Source: an uncultured Prevotellaceae bacterium
GTDB taxonomy: Bacteria; Bacteroidota; Bacteroidia; Bacteroidales; Bacteroidaceae
Reading direction: 5' to 3'
NCBI GenBank assembly: GCA_947306605.1
Contig: CAMZHB010000044.1
Coordinates: 1 to 9,339 of the forward strand
DNA: 9,339 nt
Positions within the stretch are counted from its first letter, which is position 1; every line of letters begins with the position of its first letter. This document shows, one piece after another, positions 7,236 through 9,339 of the stretch. The translations under genes were made by a program, and so were the position numbers. The notes below the pieces were generated by a model. The model ran no database searches, was not told the DNA's origin, and saw only the letters and a program-made list of their open reading frames with translations.

Positions 7236-7973
7236 CTATACATCCTTACCCAGTCCCCTCAAAAAATCTACCGCACTATGTAATGACTCCGGCTTGCCCA
7301 CATCCAGCAAACGCAAGTTTTCCTGAACAATACCTTTGATACGCAGACGCCCACACTGATGTATATAAAAATCCATAATGCCGAACCGCTCTGGCCAGCC
7401 CTCCATCGCCCTGAACGCTCCTGGACCAATTATCTGAATACCAGAAAAAGCCAGACTGTGCAACGACGAAACATCAATATTCCCATAAGGAGAACGCACC
7501 TCACCCGTCTTCACATTCGTCCAACCAACCATGCGCATATCTTCATCAAAAAGCAAACGGCGGTTTGAAATGCGGTCGCTCACCAGCAACACAGCATCCT
7601 GGTCCGACGCCGCACCACACAGTACATCCAAGTCAGCATTACTTAAAATATCCACATTATGCGCTAATACCCACTCACACTCAGACACACTGAACGCCCG
7701 CAGCAAGCCACCGCCAGTGTCAAGCAGCGCGTCGCGCTCATACGACACACGCACACTAGCACCTATCTCACCCCACGACAGCAAAGCGTCAGCTATCATA
7801 TCGCCCAGATGATGAACATTAACTACCACCTCACTCGGATGCAATACCAACAGATTACGCAACACGCGCAACAACAAAGGCACACCACCGACCTCCAACA
7901 ACGCCTTAGGACATACGTCCGTCAACGGGCGCAAACGTGAACCGTAACCGGCCGCAAATATCATCGCTTTCAT
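7236..7973 (-). CDS. Sugar-1-phosphate nucleotidyltransferase, MurU-like
   Basis: A 245-aa single-domain nucleotidyltransferase that should join a sugar-1-phosphate to an NTP, in the cytosol. The N-terminal signature AAGYGSRLRPLT..CPKALLEVGG (7-30) binds the nucleotide and pyrophosphate. LDTGGGLLRAF (84-94) is the nucleoside/sugar loop. HNVDIL (105-110) supplies the metal-binding Asp108 in place of the more common NGD. FSGIQIIGP (177-185) and LLDVGKPESL (222-231) close the family pattern. These blocks, especially the DTGGG loop and the FSGI strand, look most like MurNAc-1-phosphate uridylyltransferase (MurU), but hexose-1-phosphate guanylyl- or uridylyltransferases share them. The substrate is therefore open. 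The Met at 7973 is chosen over an upstream Met at 8024 because it places the nucleotide loop at the standard position and sits 17 nt after a -7 element. It is the first gene of a probable two-gene unit with malQ and diverges from the DUF151 gene. Confidence 0.85.
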   Translation of the reverse strand: MKAMIFAAGYGSRLRPLTDVCPKALLEVGGVPLLLRVLRNLLVLHPSEVVVNVHHLGDMIADALLSWGEIGASVRVSYERDALLDTGGGLLRAFSVSECEWVLAHNVDILSNADLDVLCGAASDQDAVLLVSDRISNRRLLFDEDMRMVGWTNVKTGEVRSPYGNIDVSSLHSLAFSGIQIIGPGAFRAMEGWPERFGIMDFYIHQCGRLRIKGIVQENLRLLDVGKPESLHSAVDFLRGLGKDV

Positions 7974-7990
7974 TTTTCTTATTTTGACTG

Positions 7991-7998
7991 CAAAATTA
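7991..7998 (-). promoter_or_regulatory. Promoter -7 element of the nucleotidyltransferase-malQ unit
   Basis: The minus strand reads TAATTTTG, a full TAnnTTTG match, ending 17 nt before the Met at 7973. No TTTG is found 19 nt upstream. The position supports the shorter protein start, since a start at 8024 would lie upstream of this promoter. Confidence 0.6.
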
Positions 7999-8074
7999 AT
8001 GTTTTCCAATGGAAGTTTCGCCATATGGACGAATTATATCACCATGCTGGACGCGGTGTTCGAGTTTTTATTCG

Positions 8075-8082
8075 TATTTTTG
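8075..8082 (+). promoter_or_regulatory. Promoter -7 element of the DUF151-rsmE unit
   Basis: TATTTTTG matches TAnnTTTG and ends 25 nt before the ATG at 8108. The -33 region has no clear TTTG. It makes a start at the upstream in-frame Met codons (8009, 8084) unlikely. Confidence 0.55.
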
Positions 8083-8107
8083 CATGAGGTTTTCCATTTT
8101 CTCAACT

Positions 8108-8659
8108 ATGACAGAACGGTATCGAGTGGAGTTGAAAGTGGCGGGACTTTCCCGCGGTGTTTCCGACACAGATATGTTTATTCTCCTCCTTCGTGAGGCG
8201 GGCAGCAAACGTATGCTGCCCTTGCTACTGTGTGAAGAGGAAATGCAGACGCTATCAATGGTAATGAACCCCACAACACGGGGAAGGATACCGCTGACAG
8301 AGTGCGTAAAGCATATGACAGATGTCTTCGGGATTATCGTAGAGGAGGTGGAAATCAGCAGCGTGCTCGACGGAAGGTATACGGCGCTGATGACATGCTG
8401 CCAAAACGGACTGAGGGAACACGTGAGGGTGACGGCAGTCGATGCCGTCGTGATGGCACTAGTTTACCGATGTCCAATCTACATACGTGCCACGCTACTG
8501 GAACGTCAAGTACCCTACCAACGAGGGAAAGACTCGGTGGTACTACCTATTGACACACTGACAGTTGAACTTCTGGAAGAGGCTCTTCAACGGGCTGTAA
8601 AGAACGAGAATTACAAACTAGCTTCGCGATTGCGGGACGAACTGATAAGGAGAAGATGA
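8108..8659 (+). CDS. DUF151 (bifunctional nuclease) domain protein with UVR motif
   Basis: A 183-aa cytosolic protein. Residues 4-135 follow the DUF151 / bifunctional-nuclease pattern, with RYRVELKVAGLS (4-15), KRMLPLLLCEEEMQTL (34-49), RIPLTECVKHMTDVFGI (60-76), RVTAVDAVVMALVYRCPIYI (107-126). The C-terminal 28 residues (LEEALQRAVKNENYKLASRLRDELIRRR in pattern, 156-183) form a UVR helical hairpin as in UvrB/UvrC, which mediates protein contacts. In Bacteroidales this domain pair is common, and some DUF151 proteins have reported DNase/RNase activity. The cellular role here is unknown. Compared with family members I recall, the copy is divergent: the usual xTSDAIALA segment reads TAVDAVVMA, though Asp112 is kept. 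The ATG at 8108 is chosen because conservation begins right after it and a -7 element lies 25 nt upstream. The stop overlaps the rsmE start by ATGA, so the two are translationally coupled. Confidence 0.82.
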   Translation: MTERYRVELKVAGLSRGVSDTDMFILLLREAGSKRMLPLLLCEEEMQTLSMVMNPTTRGRIPLTECVKHMTDVFGIIVEEVEISSVLDGRYTALMTCCQNGLREHVRVTAVDAVVMALVYRCPIYIRATLLERQVPYQRGKDSVVLPIDTLTVELLEEALQRAVKNENYKLASRLRDELIRRR

Positions 8660-9339
8660 AGGAGGAACGCTTTTTTTATTGCCCCGAAGTAAAAACTGTT
8701 AGCTACCTGCCAGAAGAAGAGGCAGCTCATGCATTGCGCGTACTGCGCATGCTGCCAGGAAGCACAATTACACTGACGGACGGGCGAGGCGGTGTCTACG
8801 AGGCGTATATTACCGCGACGACGAAACGGGAATGCCACTTTACTGTAATAAAGGAAACAAAAAAAGGACACAACTGGAAGGGGCATCTGCACTTGGCTGT
8901 GGCGCCAACCAAACACATGGACCGCACGGAGTGGCTTGTAGAAAAAGCAACAGAAATCGGGTTTGATGAAATATCGTTTCTGAATTGCCAATTCTCAGAA
9001 CGGCGGCATATCAACAGGGAACGTATTGAAAAAATTGCCATCGCTGCCATGAAGCAAAGCCACAGTGTCTGGAAGCCGCAGGTAAACGGACTAGAGGAAT
9101 TCGATGCGTTTATCAGGAAGCAGCGCAGTGGAAGAAAGTATATCGCTCACTGTTACGACGACATAGAACTGTGTCCGAAGGGGAAGCCTTTTCTGCCCAT
9201 CGCTCTGAACTGCGGGGAGGTGACAGACGAGACAGAGGATATTCTTATTATGATAGGGCCAGAAGGTGACTTCAGCATTGATGAAGTGAAGTTGGCAATG
9301 GAGCATGGCTACCGGGGTGTCAGTCTTGGCCGTAGTCGT
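8656..9339 (+). CDS. rsmE: 16S rRNA (uracil-1498-N3)-methyltransferase RsmE (cut by window edge)
   Basis: RsmE uses S-adenosylmethionine to methylate N3 of U1498 in 16S rRNA, at the decoding centre. It is a SPOUT (trefoil-knot) enzyme. The window holds 228 codons of the usual 235-250, so only the last few are missing. The N-terminal PUA-like domain shows ERFFY (4-8) and HALRVLRMLPGSTITLTDGRG (from residue 29). The SPOUT domain has LAVAPTKHMDRTEWLVEKATEIG, then the SERRHI block and AAMKQSHSVWKPQV. The SAM-binding knot follows as IMIGPEGDFSIDEV, and VSLGRSR at the right edge begins the final knot motif. Its ATG overlaps the DUF151 stop (ATGA), and AAGGAG precedes it by 3 nt inside the upstream gene. 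No internal frameshift is seen. Confidence 0.95.
   Translation, partial: MKEERFFYCPEVKTVSYLPEEEAAHALRVLRMLPGSTITLTDGRGGVYEAYITATTKRECHFTVIKETKKGHNWKGHLHLAVAPTKHMDRTEWLVEKATEIGFDEISFLNCQFSERRHINRERIEKIAIAAMKQSHSVWKPQVNGLEEFDAFIRKQRSGRKYIAHCYDDIELCPKGKPFLPIALNCGEVTDETEDILIMIGPEGDFSIDEVKLAMEHGYRGVSLGRSR

Noticed and set aside
6512..7283. Open frames on the plus strand of 70, 74 and 167 codons antisense to malQ
   Set aside because: They lie fully opposite a clear GH77/CBM20 gene and its flank. Their His/Thr/Pro-rich content follows from the A/C-rich complement, and no family pattern or promoter is seen.
7974..8107. Upstream in-frame starts for the nucleotidyltransferase (8024) and the DUF151 protein (8009, 8084)
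   Set aside because: The two extensions would overlap each other head to head and cover both -7 elements; the added residues do not match the families.
7974..8107. Origin of replication in the divergent spacer
   Set aside because: The skew switch is nearby, but the 134-nt spacer holds no DnaA-box cluster (TTATCCACA type) and is short. It is simply a divergent promoter region on present evidence.
1..9339. CRISPR array, insertion sequence, prophage or defence island
   Set aside because: No repeat-spacer pattern, transposase, integrase, terminal inverted repeats or defence-type domains were seen; all confident genes are core functions.

Overview
The window reads as a chromosomal core region of a Bacteroidales bacterium, probably Prevotella/Bacteroides-like. 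The protein families point there: a DPE2-type 4-alpha-glucanotransferase with two N-terminal starch-binding domains, a DUF151 nuclease with a UVR tail, and an EFR1-type flavodoxin-ferredoxin. The promoters agree. Seven transcription starts carry the Bacteroidetes -7 element TAnnTTTG, and two of them also have a TTTG element exactly 19 nt upstream. The genus is a guess. I see no prophage, insertion sequence, CRISPR array or obvious accessory island.

Layout. 1-424 (-): the 5' part of dnaB, running off the left edge. 577-1407 (-): an SDR oxidoreductase. 1523-2368 (+): ispE, followed 8 nt later by a flavodoxin/2[4Fe-4S] ferredoxin protein (2377-3198), probably one operon. 3285-3357 (-): tRNA-Thr(CGU) with its own promoter and terminator. 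3520-4536 (+): an MltG-type murein transglycosylase. 4551-7220 (-): a large MalQ, convergent with mltG; the two share a perfect 16-bp bidirectional terminator built from their last codons. 7236-7973 (-): a MurU-like sugar nucleotidyltransferase, 15 nt upstream of malQ and probably co-transcribed with it. 8108-8659 (+): the DUF151/UVR protein, divergent from the nucleotidyltransferase. 8656-9339 (+): rsmE, overlapping the previous gene by ATGA and cut by the right edge.

How the genes relate. The content is housekeeping: replication (dnaB), isoprenoid precursor synthesis (ispE), electron transfer (EFR1 protein), translation (tRNA-Thr, rsmE), cell wall (mltG, possibly the MurU-like enzyme) and glucan metabolism (malQ). 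The most thought-provoking pairing is ispE with a low-potential electron carrier, because the last two enzymes of the same pathway (IspG and IspH) are iron-sulfur enzymes that need such a donor.

Beyond the genes, the plus strand is C-rich over G from the left edge to about position 8000, whichever way the genes point. It then becomes G-rich from about 8100 to the right edge. This may reflect a replication-strand switch or a rearrangement boundary. No undescribed system is evident; the findings are modest and mostly about organisation.
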